Source: Brevundimonas sp. UBA6550 (GTDB lineage: Bacteria > Pseudomonadota > Alphaproteobacteria > Caulobacterales > Caulobacteraceae). From it: 64,000 bases of DNA. A program made the position numbers and the translations under genes. Below the pieces are notes generated by a model. It saw only the letters and a list, made by a program, of their open reading frames with translations, searched no databases and was not told the DNA's origin. The stretch is taken from the NCBI RefSeq assembly GCF_002434505.1, contig NZ_DJKE01000006.1, positions 1 to 64,000 on the forward strand, in the 5' to 3' direction. Of the stretch, positions 46,187 to 55,680 are shown one piece after another (the first letter of the stretch is position 1; each line of letters starts with the position of its first letter).

Positions 46187-46648
46187 TCAAAGCGGCAACA
46201 CCGTCGTCGACTTCACCTCTTCCAGCACCGCATAGGTGCGGGTTTCGCGGACACCCGGCATCCGCACCAAAACGTCGCCCAAGAAGGCGCGGTAGGCGTC
46301 CATGTCGCCGACGCGGGCCCTGATCAGATAGTCGAACCCGCCGGCGACCATGTGGCACTCCAGCACCTCCGGCTGGCTGCGAACGGCGGCGGCGAAGGCT
46401 TCGAAGACGTCGCCGGTGGTGCGGTCCAGCAGGACTTCAACGAAGATCAGCAGGTCCCGACCAACCTGAGCCGGGTCGATCATGGCGGCGTAGCCGGTGA
46501 TGATCTTTTTTTCGCGCAGCCGTTTGACCCGTTCGAAACAGGCGGCGGGCGACAGGTTGCAGCGTCGCGCCAGTTCGGCGTTGGAGATGCGGGCGTCGGT
46601 CTGAAGCACCCGCAGGATGCGGCGGTCGACGGCGTCGATATCGATCAT
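46187..46648 (-). CDS. putR: Lrp/AsnC-family regulator of proline utilisation
   Basis: A 153-residue Lrp/AsnC regulator: HTH at about 4-60 (VDRRILRVLQTDARISNAELARRCNLS) and a RAM domain after it. It is divergent from putA. In Agrobacterium and Rhodobacter an Lrp-type PutR in the same place activates putA when proline is present, so the name rests on family and position. Confidence 0.85.
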   Translation of the reverse strand: MIDIDAVDRRILRVLQTDARISNAELARRCNLSPAACFERVKRLREKKIITGYAAMIDPAQVGRDLLIFVEVLLDRTTGDVFEAFAAAVRSQPEVLECHMVAGGFDYLIRARVGDMDAYRAFLGDVLVRMPGVRETRTYAVLEEVKSTTVLPL

Positions 46649-46691
46649 CGGAAATCTGGGCTATGTGCCGAACGATCTTCGGCTCAGGTTT

Positions 46692-46700
46692 GTATCATAC
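46692..46700. promoter_or_regulatory. candidate PutR operator
   Basis: GTATcATAC, a perfect 4+1+4 dyad in a short AT-rich block between the divergent putR and putA genes. Assigning it to PutR is inference from position only. Confidence 0.25.
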
Positions 46701-46757
46701 GAAGCACCTTCAATGAACTCCGGCATATATGGCTGAAATCCACAGGATTTGTCGCCG

Positions 46758-49700
46758 ATGACCACTCCCGCCTTCATGCCTTCGCGCCTGGCCGCCTGGG
46801 ACGGTCTGGATGCGCACAAGTTCCGCGATGAACGCGAGGCCGTCGCCGCCAATCTGGCGCGCATGCCTCTGGATGCGAACGAACGGGCTGATGTGGTCGC
46901 CGAGGCGACGGCTTTGGTCGAACACGCCCGCCGCAGCCAGAAGAAGCAGGGTGTCGTCGAAAGCTTCCTGCAGCAATTCTCGCTGGGCACCCGCGAGGGT
47001 CTGGCCCTGATGTGTCTGGCCGAAGCCCTGCTGCGTGTGCCGGACGAGGAGACGCGCGATCGCCTGATCGCCGAGAAGATCGGCTCGGCTGACTGGGCCG
47101 CCCACCTGGGTCAGTCTGACAGCCTGTTCGTCAACGCCTCGACCTGGGGTCTGATGCTGACCGGCAAGCTGGTCGACGTGGACGACGAGGCGCGCAGCGA
47201 CCTGCCCGGCTTCCTGAAGCGGATCGCCGGCCGACTGGGCGAGCCGGTCATTCGCCAGGCCGTGGCCACGGCGGTCAAGATCATGGGCGAGCAGTTCGTG
47301 GTCGGCCGCACCATCCAGGGCGCGCTCAAACGGTCGAACAAGGAAGGCTGGCTGTGCAGTTTCGACATGCTGGGCGAGGGCGCCCGGACCATGGCCGACG
47401 CTGATCGCTATGAGAAGATTTACGCCGACGCCATCGAGGCGGTCGGCAAGACGTCCAAGGGTCAGGGGCCGGAACACGGCCACGGCGTCTCCGTGAAACT
47501 GTCGGCCCTGTCCCCCCGCTATGAGGCGACGCACGAGGATGACGTCTGGGCGACCCTGTATCCCCGCATCCTGCGCCTGGCCCAGATCGCGGCCAAATAC
47601 GACATCAACTATACGATGGACGCAGAGGAGGCGGACCGTCTGGCCCTTTCGCTGAAGCTGCTTGACCGACTGGCGCACGAGCCATCGTTGGGCGACTGGA
47701 GGGGCCTCGGTCTGGCGGTTCAGGCCTATCAGAAGCGCGGTCTGGAGACGATCGAACGCGTCGCCGACCTCGCCCGCCGCTCCGGCCGTCGTCTGATGGT
47801 GCGCCTGGTCAAGGGCGCCTATTGGGACACCGAGATCAAGCGCGCTCAGGTGTTTGGCCGCGCCGACTATCCCGTCTATACGACAAAGGCGGCGACCGAT
47901 CTGAACTACCTGGTCTGCGCCAAGGCCATGATCGAGGCCGCGCCGGCCATCTATTCCCAGTTCGCCAGTCACAACGCTCATACGCTGGTGGCCGTGCGGC
48001 GTATGGCGCGTGATCACGGCGTCACGGTCGAGCACCAGCGGCTGCATGGCATGGGCGAGGCGCTTTACGACGCCGCTCACGAGGCCTGGGACGACGAAGT
48101 CGTCATCGTCCGCGCCTACGCCCCTGTCGGCGGGCACGAAGAACTGCTGCCCTATCTGGTGCGGCGCCTGCTCGAAAACGGCGCCAACTCCTCCTTTGTC
48201 CACGCCCTACTGGACGAGCGCGTGCCCGCCTCGGCCGTCGCGGCCGATCCCATTTCCCTGGTCGAGCAGGCGCCCGACCGTCACCCCAAGATTCCGGTTC
48301 CGAAAGACATGTATGGCGATCGTCAGAACTCCCTCGGCCGCGATTACTCTCAGGCCGCCGACCGTGAAGCCCACGCCAAGGCGCTGGAACTGGTCGACCG
48401 CGAGAAGTTGACCAGCGGCCCGATCATCGGCGGCAAGCTGCGCGCCGGTATAGCCGCCCAGGACGTGACCAATCCCTTCGATCGATCACAGGTGCTGGGC
48501 CATGTGTCGGAAGCCGAGACGGCTGACATCGACGCCGCCGTCCAAGCCGCCGCCGAGGCTCAGGTCAAATGGGACCGCCAGGGCGGCGCCAAGCGCGCCA
48601 TCGTCCTGCGCGCCATGGCCGACGCGCTGGAGGCCGATCTGGATCGGCTGGTCGCCCTGCTCAGCCGCGAGGCGGGCAAGACCCTAAACGACGGCGTGGC
48701 CGAGGTGCGCGAGGCCGCCGACTTCTGCCGCTATTACGCCCTGCTGGCCGAGCGCGACTTCACCGCCCCGGAAACGCTGAAGGGCCCGACCGGGGAGACC
48801 AACCAGCTGTTCCTGCACGGACGGGGCGTCTTCGCCTGCATCTCGCCGTGGAACTTCCCCCTTGCCATCTTCACCGGCCAGATCGCCGCAGCGCTCGCCG
48901 CCGGCAACGCCGTGCTGGCCAAGCCCGCCGAGCAGACGCCGCTGATCGCCGCAGAGGCCGTGCGCCTGTATCATAAGGCCGGCCTGAACCCCGACCTGCT
49001 GGCCCTGGTTCCCGGGCGTGGCGAGACGGTTGGCGCGGCCCTCGTCACCCACCCCGGAATCGACGGCGTCGCCTTCACCGGCGGCACCGACACGGCTGCC
49101 GCCATCAACCGCTCCATCGCCGCCCGCCCCGGCGCCATCATCCCGTTCATCGCCGAGACTGGCGGCCTGAATGGCATGTTCATCGACACCACGGCGCTGA
49201 AGGAGCAGGTCATCGACGACGTGATCCAGTCGGCCTTCGGCTCGGCCGGCCAGCGCTGCTCGGCCCTTCGCGTCCTCTACGTGCCCAAGGATTCGGCCGA
49301 CGCCCTGATCGAGGGCCTGAAGGGCGCTTTGGCGGTCCAGACCGTCGCCGACCCCGCCGATCCCAAGACAGACATCGGCCCCGTTATCGACCCGGAATCG
49401 CGTCGCGCTTTGGAAGCTCACGTCGAGCGTCTGTCAAAAGAGGCGAAGATCATCGCCCGCGCCGCCCTGCCGATGGGCGCTGAAAAGGGCGACCTATTCG
49501 CCCCCACCATCGCCGAAATCCCCACACCAGACTTCTTAGAGCGCGAGGTGTTCGGCCCCATCCTGCACATCTACCGCTACGCTCCGTCCGACCTGAAGGC
49601 AGTCGCCGGCAAGCTGGCCGCGCGCGGCTACGGCCTGACGCTGGGCGTCCATAGCCGCATCGAAGCCTTCGCCGCCGAAGTGGTCGACCTGGTCCCCGCC

Positions 49701-49892
49701 GGAAACGTCTACGTCAACCGCTCGATCACGGGCGCGGTGGTCGGCGTCCAACCCTTCGGCGGCGAGGGCCTGTCAGGCACCGGCCCCAAGGCGGGCGGGC
49801 CGAACAGCCTGATCCGTTATGCGGCGGAGAAGGCGATCAGCGTGAACATCGCCGCGCAGGGCGGAGATCCGGCGCTGTTGAATTTATCGTGA
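46758..49892 (+). CDS. putA: bifunctional proline dehydrogenase/L-glutamate gamma-semialdehyde dehydrogenase
   Basis: A 1044-residue PutA that oxidises proline to glutamate. The FAD-dependent proline dehydrogenase domain (about 180-480) has RRLMVRLVKGAYWDTEIKRA and YPVYTTKAATDLNYLVCA. The aldehyde dehydrogenase domain (about 555-1010) has the catalytic Cys in GSAGQRCSALRVLYVP and FIAETGGLNGMFID. There is no N-terminal ribbon-helix-helix DNA-binding domain, so it is not self-regulating like the enterobacterial form, which fits the separate PutR. The start is ATG 46758. GC is high, unlike the flanking sugar genes. Confidence 0.97.
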   Translation: MTTPAFMPSRLAAWDGLDAHKFRDEREAVAANLARMPLDANERADVVAEATALVEHARRSQKKQGVVESFLQQFSLGTREGLALMCLAEALLRVPDEETRDRLIAEKIGSADWAAHLGQSDSLFVNASTWGLMLTGKLVDVDDEARSDLPGFLKRIAGRLGEPVIRQAVATAVKIMGEQFVVGRTIQGALKRSNKEGWLCSFDMLGEGARTMADADRYEKIYADAIEAVGKTSKGQGPEHGHGVSVKLSALSPRYEATHEDDVWATLYPRILRLAQIAAKYDINYTMDAEEADRLALSLKLLDRLAHEPSLGDWRGLGLAVQAYQKRGLETIERVADLARRSGRRLMVRLVKGAYWDTEIKRAQVFGRADYPVYTTKAATDLNYLVCAKAMIEAAPAIYSQFASHNAHTLVAVRRMARDHGVTVEHQRLHGMGEALYDAAHEAWDDEVVIVRAYAPVGGHEELLPYLVRRLLENGANSSFVHALLDERVPASAVAADPISLVEQAPDRHPKIPVPKDMYGDRQNSLGRDYSQAADREAHAKALELVDREKLTSGPIIGGKLRAGIAAQDVTNPFDRSQVLGHVSEAETADIDAAVQAAAEAQVKWDRQGGAKRAIVLRAMADALEADLDRLVALLSREAGKTLNDGVAEVREAADFCRYYALLAERDFTAPETLKGPTGETNQLFLHGRGVFACISPWNFPLAIFTGQIAAALAAGNAVLAKPAEQTPLIAAEAVRLYHKAGLNPDLLALVPGRGETVGAALVTHPGIDGVAFTGGTDTAAAINRSIAARPGAIIPFIAETGGLNGMFIDTTALKEQVIDDVIQSAFGSAGQRCSALRVLYVPKDSADALIEGLKGALAVQTVADPADPKTDIGPVIDPESRRALEAHVERLSKEAKIIARAALPMGAEKGDLFAPTIAEIPTPDFLEREVFGPILHIYRYAPSDLKAVAGKLAARGYGLTLGVHSRIEAFAAEVVDLVPAGNVYVNRSITGAVVGVQPFGGEGLSGTGPKAGGPNSLIRYAAEKAISVNIAAQGGDPALLNLS

Positions 49893-50240
49893 GAGAATTA
49901 AGGCGGGGAAGACAAGGCGGCGATCGTTTGATCGCATATGCTATTATATTAGGGTATTCAAATGGAGCTCATTGTTAGATGATTGTGAGTTCGGTGTCTG
50001 GCGGTTTCATTTTGAGGGAGTAAACTTCCAGATCTGTTGTTGGTGAACAAAATTGCATTACCATCGATGGCCTTAGCCTCCGCCGGTCCGGTGCGCCAGC
50101 CTCTGCCGTACCGTGGACAGCTGATGAAAAGAATAGTCCAAAGTGTTTGATGGGCGCCGTGGTCGGAATCGGTGGCTTGCCTATCGGAACGATAGCTGTG
50201 GTGCCATCCTCCCCGCCCATTGTTGATGTATGCCTAGCCG
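49893..50240. other. 348-bp AT-richer gap, no supported gene
   Basis: Lower GC than putA. A small hairpin (GCGATC, GTTT, GATCGC at 49920-49935) without a T-run could end putA. A minus-strand frame here has no recognisable product and overlaps the next gene. The region probably contains the promoter of the glycosyltransferase gene. Confidence 0.5.
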
Positions 50241-51581
50241 ATGACCCCGCCCCAGACCTCTCCTGCCACGCTTGGTGCTCCGCACGGACGCTTGTGCATC
50301 GACGGCTACAATATTGGCCTCTCAAAGGGTACGGGCATTGCGACTTATGGTCGGAACTTGCTAGCGAACGCGCGCGCTCTGGGCTTCAGCCCGTCGCTGC
50401 TGGCAGGGCCAGTCACGCGCGGCCATGGCGGCGACGTTGCGGATGAATCCGCCATCGCAGGCTGCGAAACGGTCCGCCGAAAATGGGGCAAGGGCGAACT
50501 GTTCGCTCGAACCCTGATCAGCCGCTTCGGTCAGAGCGCATATCCCGTCAAGCCAACCGGACAGGTCGTCTGGCGAGATCAAAATCGCCCGGACGTCGAC
50601 AACTATTGGATGTCGCCCTCCCTTTATCGGCTCGCCAGCCGGGCATTTGTCCACTACGGGGCGGAAACTCCGGTTACCTTCCGGGGCACAGACGAGATCC
50701 CGGTCCCAACAGTCATGCACTGGACCGCAACCCTTCCAGTCCGTGCCGTGGGCATAGCCAATGTCTATACGATCCACGACCTGATCCCCCTCAAGTTACC
50801 GCATCTGACAACCGACGATCCTGGCCGGTATATGCAGATGTGTAAAATGATCGTGCGAAACGCCGACCAGATCGCAGTGGTCTCAGAAACGACGCGCCGC
50901 GACGTGATCGAGCTTCTCGGCGTCGAGGAGGATCGGGTCATGAACACCTATCAGGCCATCACCTTGCCCGACGAGATCATGAACCGTCCGCAAGATGAAA
51001 TCTTGGCGGAGCTTGAGGGCATCTTCGGCCTCGACTGGAAAGGCTATATGCTTCATTTCGGAGCCATTGAGCCGAAAAAAAATCTAGGACGGATCATAGA
51101 AGCTTATTTGGCCAGCGGCGCGGCGTGCCCACTTATTATCGTGGGCGGTGCTGCTTGGATGTCGGAAGACGAGAGCGCGCTCCTGGACGGAATTCGGCGA
51201 AACGGCGGAGCCGAAGCAGAGCGAGTCCGTCAGTACGAGTATCTCCCCTTCCCCTTGTTGATGACGCTGATCCGGGGCGCGAGAGCAACCTTGTTCCCGT
51301 CTCTTTACGAAGGCTTTGGCCTGCCGGTGCTGGAATCTATGGCGCTCGGCACCGCAGTGCTGACCTCCACGGCGGGGTCCTTGCCTGAAATTGCGGGAGG
51401 CACCGCTCTGCTGGTTGATCCCTACGACACCTCCACCATCGCCCGCGCCATTCTTTCGCTCGACCAGGACCAAGATCTCGCAACCGAGCTCGCGGTCCGG
51501 GGGCAAGAGCGGGCGATGGTCTTCAATCCCAAAGCATATCAAAAGCGATTGCAGGAGCTTTATGGCCGCGTGGGACTCTGA
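50241..51581 (+). CDS. GT4 glycosyltransferase
   Basis: A 446-residue GT-B enzyme. The acceptor domain starts LCIDGYNIGLSKGTGIATYGRNL; the donor half has FGAIEPKKNLGRIIEAYLASG and the retaining EX7E motif PSLYEGFGLPVLESMALGTAVLTS. This matches WbpY/WbdA-like mannosyl- or rhamnosyltransferases of surface polysaccharides. The sugar and linkage are not known. It begins the lower-GC part of the polysaccharide region after putA. Confidence 0.9.
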   Translation: MTPPQTSPATLGAPHGRLCIDGYNIGLSKGTGIATYGRNLLANARALGFSPSLLAGPVTRGHGGDVADESAIAGCETVRRKWGKGELFARTLISRFGQSAYPVKPTGQVVWRDQNRPDVDNYWMSPSLYRLASRAFVHYGAETPVTFRGTDEIPVPTVMHWTATLPVRAVGIANVYTIHDLIPLKLPHLTTDDPGRYMQMCKMIVRNADQIAVVSETTRRDVIELLGVEEDRVMNTYQAITLPDEIMNRPQDEILAELEGIFGLDWKGYMLHFGAIEPKKNLGRIIEAYLASGAACPLIIVGGAAWMSEDESALLDGIRRNGGAEAERVRQYEYLPFPLLMTLIRGARATLFPSLYEGFGLPVLESMALGTAVLTSTAGSLPEIAGGTALLVDPYDTSTIARAILSLDQDQDLATELAVRGQERAMVFNPKAYQKRLQELYGRVGL

Positions 51582-51929
51582 AAATAGAGTTTAATAACGC
51601 TGCGCTTGTCGGTTTGCCTTTGCGAGCTAAGGTCTTCTTGGACTTTATTGGTACGGTAGGCTAACCATCTTGGATGACGCATTGATCGAAACGGTCCTCG
51701 CCGCCCTCACCCTTGACCATTCCAAAAATTTTCTAGTCTGGAGGATAGTTGTGTTTGCGGAATCCGTCGATTGGATGGACTTGGGAAATAGTAGTCCTCT
51801 CGCCGTCAGACGTGCCGACATAACCACCACATTCCTCATGCTTGGCGCCGAGCGCAAGAACACTTCAAATTTTGGCGATCTCTGGATGTTCATCTGTCCG
51901 CGTCTTGAAACCGGAAGGTTCCTGTCGGC
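51582..51929. other. 348-bp gap, no supported gene
   Basis: AT-richer intergenic DNA between the glycosyltransferase and beta-helix genes. A plus-strand frame of 87 codons overlaps the next gene's start by 4 nt but matches nothing and has no clear ribosome site. It probably holds the promoter of the beta-helix gene. Confidence 0.45.
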
Positions 51930-53282
51930 TTGAGCAACCTCTTGGCCCGCCGCGACATCGTCGTCGCATTGACCGGATTGCTGGCAGCCGGTGCTGCTTG
52001 CAAGCCGGGAACCAGCGCGGGGTGCGCACGCGTCGCGGCCCAGGGTCGTTTACCGGCTGCCTCTGCGGCTGAGACGGAGCGGTTGTTCCGGGATGCCTAC
52101 GTCGGCAAGCGGATCGACCTAGGAGGGCTAAACTACACAATCAACCAACCGCTTGTCATCGGCGGTGGCGGGATGCTCAACGGCCCCGGCCGCTTGAGCT
52201 TGGCTGCGGAGTTTCAAGGTCAATGGGCGATCGAGTTCGCAGCGGGAAGTGGTAGCGGCGTTAGAGGCGTTGAGGTGGATGGGGTGGCGGCCCGAGCGCA
52301 CGTGATCTCCGGAATCCGTGCCAACGGATCTACTACCAGTCTAACGGTCCAAAACTGCATCATCAGCAACCTGTCGTTCGACGGCATCGATATCTCGGGG
52401 GGAGCAGGCGCTTATAGGCATGTGGGTCCGGCCATCGAAGGAAACGTCATCCGCAATGTCGGTTGGGTGGGCATCAATCTGGAGTCTTCAACCGAAGGCC
52501 GTCTTGCAAATAACGTCATCGATCGTACCGGCTACCACGGCCTGTCCGCGATGTTGGGCTGCAAGGGTACGCAGATCACCGGCAACCACGTCACAAAGGC
52601 GACTTCTCCCGATCGCATCTTTAATGGGACTGGGTCGCTTGGAGGCGTCGAAGGCGGCTTCATGATTGCTTTCGACCCTTCCAGCGATGAAACCCTCATC
52701 GAACACAACGTCTGCGACGACAATCGGCAGGCGGGGTACGATGGCATCGGTGTATCGGAAGACGGCACGCCATTCGGCAGGTCGCGTATCATCGGTAATA
52801 TTGTGAGACGAGCCGGCCTTTTCGGAATTGATGCGCCAGGCAGTTGTTTGGTGGAGAACAATCTCGTGGAAGAAGCCGCGCAACAGGGCATTCACATCGG
52901 GCTGGACCTTGGCGGTCAGATTGAGGCCGTTGTCGTTCGAAACAACATCATCCGCAACACCGGTACGGCGCACCCGGGGGTGGATAGTTTCGGCATCCTG
53001 GTGGGAGACACTCTGGGGCCCGCTGTGCGTATCCGAAACATTGCCATCATCGGCAACACCGTTCTTGATAACCGCCCTTCGCCTGCTACAAATTATGGCA
53101 TAGGCGTGGTTTCGGACGAAGCCCGCTACGAAAACCTTTCGATCAAGGGCAATACGCTGATCCAAGTGAAGACGGCGTCACTGTTATGGATTGGGCGTGC
53201 TGGTCCCGGGCGCGATTTCAAGGCACTTGGAAATCGATGCCGGGTGCGGTGTTCAGGCCCTCGTGGCGAGCTGCTGCCCTAG
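51930..53282 (+). CDS. right-handed parallel beta-helix protein, exported
   Basis: A 450-residue protein. The N-terminus (LLARRDIVVALTGLLAAGAAC) looks like a Tat- or lipoprotein-type export signal. From about 150 to 430 the sequence is a ladder of PbH1-type coils (NCIISNLSFDGIDIS, GNVIRNVGWVGINLES, NNVIDRTGYHGLS, GNTVLDNRPSPATNYGIGVV), as in pectate-lyase-fold polysaccharide lyases and epimerases. I cannot name catalytic residues. In a polysaccharide cluster it may trim or modify the polymer. It starts at TTG 51930 (GGAAGG upstream) and overlaps the next, convergent gene by 4 bp. Confidence 0.82.
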   Translation: MSNLLARRDIVVALTGLLAAGAACKPGTSAGCARVAAQGRLPAASAAETERLFRDAYVGKRIDLGGLNYTINQPLVIGGGGMLNGPGRLSLAAEFQGQWAIEFAAGSGSGVRGVEVDGVAARAHVISGIRANGSTTSLTVQNCIISNLSFDGIDISGGAGAYRHVGPAIEGNVIRNVGWVGINLESSTEGRLANNVIDRTGYHGLSAMLGCKGTQITGNHVTKATSPDRIFNGTGSLGGVEGGFMIAFDPSSDETLIEHNVCDDNRQAGYDGIGVSEDGTPFGRSRIIGNIVRRAGLFGIDAPGSCLVENNLVEEAAQQGIHIGLDLGGQIEAVVVRNNIIRNTGTAHPGVDSFGILVGDTLGPAVRIRNIAIIGNTVLDNRPSPATNYGIGVVSDEARYENLSIKGNTLIQVKTASLLWIGRAGPGRDFKALGNRCRVRCSGPRGELLP

Positions 53283-55435
53283 AATGCTGTATCGACTGGC
53301 TTGACATGCCAAGGGTTTGGGCGACTTGTCAGTTCGAGATATTCCTGAATTTGCGTCCTAGAGATGTCCCGGAAACCCTCGAACGGCCTTCCCGGCGCGT
53401 CACTCCATTGTGGATTGACCGTCGGGTCTTGAAATAGATCTTTACCCCATCGCCGATAAAGATCTGCAAGTTCGCCATCATCCCAAGCGATTTTCTCGGG
53501 CGTATTGTTCACCCCGCGAGTAAGGGACTCGTGATGGGTAGCTTCAATGTCCGCCGCGTAGCAGACCTGAAGGCCGACGCTGCGTACCTTGAGACAAAAA
53601 TCGACGTCGTTGTAGGCGATGGAGAGGCGGGTAGTGAATCCTCCCACCTGCTCGAACACCTCCCGGCGCGTCGCCAGAAAGGCCCCTGTGACCGAGGAAG
53701 CGCGTCGCGTTCTGATCCATCGGCCCAATGGGCCTGGCGTGTTCGCTGTGGCGCCGACGCCTTCATGCATCGGCCTGCCGTCATATCCGCCGAGTATAGT
53801 GCCACCATGCTGGAGGGTGCCGTTTGCATACAATAACCGCGCGCCTACCACTCCGACATCCGTCGGGCGTAGAGCTTCGCGAAGACGCCGGTCCCATTCC
53901 GGTGACAACATTTCTATGTCGTCATTGGCGAAAAGCAGGATATCCCCCTGCAGAGCTGTGGTGGCGAGATTGTTTAGCCGCGACCAGTTGAAAGGCTCGT
54001 CCGCCGTCAAAACCTTGATGGCCTGCGAGCGCGAGAGCCTCGCGTATAATTTGTGTGCCTCGGCAGACTGGCTGCGATTGTCGATTACGACGAGTCTGAT
54101 TGATGTCGGGACGGCTGCTTTTGCGTACAGACTTTCAATAAATTTGGAGAGCACAGCCGGCTGGTCGCGCGTGGGTATGACGACGAGAATGCTCTTTGGT
54201 TCCCCAACCGGCGGGCCGTCCGGCGCGGTGGCGGGCGTTGAGGCTGGGCTGAAGGCCGTGGCCTCCGGCAGGCTAATTAGCAGACGAGCCAGACGGCCGA
54301 CTGTAGTCGTTTGGCGGGCCATCCGGCCCAGAGCCCGGCGCTGTTCGCTTTCATCGCTGAACCGTAAGGCTTCCTCCAGCAACTCCTTCAGTGAGGCATC
54401 TACGATCAGCGCGCCCGGCGGAGGACGGGACGGATGGTCGTCGTAAGGCTCTGCCGCGCCTTCGAGCACAGGAGACATAAGGATCAAACCCGTTCGCCAA
54501 TGCTCTTGGAAATGGTCGTAGTCACAAGTCGCCGCAAGGCCGTGGGAGCGCTCAAGCGCATAACGCATCCACCCGATCGTTTCCGGGTCGAGTACTGCTC
54601 CCGTTTGGGTCAGCAGGATCCCACAATCGTCCCATTCCGAGAGCGTAGACATGACCTCTTCGACCGCTTCGCTGACGAAGCGGACGCGATTATCGACCAA
54701 CTCCATGCTGGCGATGGAATGTGTACGGACTGTCTGCGATGCCCTAACAATCACTACCCAATCGTGATCTCTCTGATCCGTGATGCTCGCCAAGGTTCGG
54801 CGGAGGGCAGACGGTGGGGCAGAAGTCGCATCCAGAACAATGACAATGGTTTTGGCCGCCACGGAACCCGGTGGCGGCTGAATCGGAAAGGCCTTCCTGA
54901 AGGCTCCATAAGCCTGCTGGGGATATGCTGAAACCGTAAGCCACTGGCGCATCTCGGCCAAAGCGGAATCTAGGTCTGCACTGATGCGCCCTAGTGATTC
55001 AGTCGCCGCCGACCGGCCATAAGCCGTTTCGGGGAGGCGATTGCGAGCGCCGGCCGCTATCAGCTCATCTCGGGCAGGCCTGAACCCCGGATTGGTCTCG
55101 AGCGCTTGAGCGTAGGCGTCGATGGCCGCGCTAGAATGACCTTGGGCTTTTAGGGTGTGGCCGAGATAGAGGTAGCCTTGGGGATACCCGGGGCGCGTCG
55201 CGATAGCTCGACGATAGGTGGCCTCGGCCGCGTGTAGACGCCCCCTCTCCCGCTGCGCGTGACCAAGTTGAAGAATGACGGCAGGCTGCATGGGATCTCG
55301 CGCAAGGGCGACTTCATAGTGGCGCTCGGCCTCGCTCCAATCCTGACGGGACCGTGCCTCAGCGGCCGCCAGCAGGGCGATACGAAGTTGGCCGTCGAGG
55401 TAGCGGAGCAGCGACTTCCAGTGCTTCATTCGCAA
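53279..55435 (-). CDS. TPR protein fused to GT2 glycosyltransferase
   Basis: A 718-residue protein. Residues about 15-125 form three TPR-like repeats (AERHYEVALARDPMQPAVIL, AEATYRRAIATRPGYPQGYL, AIDAYAQALETNPGFRPA). Residues about 195-385 resemble a degenerate GT-A fold (TIVIVLDATSAPPSALRRTL). Residues about 415-690 are a full GT2 domain (ILVVIPTRDQPAVLSKFIES, DNRSQSAEAH, LLFANDDIEMLSPEWDRRL, SIAYNDVDFCLKV). This matches large GT2 proteins that build cell-surface or rhamnan-type chains. The TPR part probably holds a protein partner. Donor and acceptor are unknown. Confidence 0.88.
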   Translation of the reverse strand: MRMKHWKSLLRYLDGQLRIALLAAAEARSRQDWSEAERHYEVALARDPMQPAVILQLGHAQRERGRLHAAEATYRRAIATRPGYPQGYLYLGHTLKAQGHSSAAIDAYAQALETNPGFRPARDELIAAGARNRLPETAYGRSAATESLGRISADLDSALAEMRQWLTVSAYPQQAYGAFRKAFPIQPPPGSVAAKTIVIVLDATSAPPSALRRTLASITDQRDHDWVVIVRASQTVRTHSIASMELVDNRVRFVSEAVEEVMSTLSEWDDCGILLTQTGAVLDPETIGWMRYALERSHGLAATCDYDHFQEHWRTGLILMSPVLEGAAEPYDDHPSRPPPGALIVDASLKELLEEALRFSDESEQRRALGRMARQTTTVGRLARLLISLPEATAFSPASTPATAPDGPPVGEPKSILVVIPTRDQPAVLSKFIESLYAKAAVPTSIRLVVIDNRSQSAEAHKLYARLSRSQAIKVLTADEPFNWSRLNNLATTALQGDILLFANDDIEMLSPEWDRRLREALRPTDVGVVGARLLYANGTLQHGGTILGGYDGRPMHEGVGATANTPGPLGRWIRTRRASSVTGAFLATRREVFEQVGGFTTRLSIAYNDVDFCLKVRSVGLQVCYAADIEATHHESLTRGVNNTPEKIAWDDGELADLYRRWGKDLFQDPTVNPQWSDAPGRPFEGFRDISRTQIQEYLELTSRPNPWHVKPVDTAF

Positions 55436-55680
55436 TCTTCGCCAATACGATCCAGATTGGCCGATTCCGAAAACGAAATAGACCCGCGCAGGGCGAGACG
55501 AACTCGCTCAACCTGCGAATCTCTGATAGATGCGAACCCTCCCCTAGGCAATCTCGGCCGCGAGGCGCGCGCATAAGATATGGTAAGGCTCGCGCTTGGC
55601 GATCTCCACGAGACCGCATAAAGGTCAGACGTAGCGTCGCCCCGCTGACGCTCTCGTCCTTCTTTTCAGTGAAAGTTACC

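Noticed and set aside
49975..50325. A 116-codon minus-strand frame after putA
   Set aside because: No recognisable product, no start signal, and it overlaps the start of a clear glycosyltransferase gene.
51670..51933. An 87-codon plus-strand frame before the beta-helix gene
   Set aside because: No family match, weak start context and AT-rich non-coding look; it may be a real small protein but I cannot support it.
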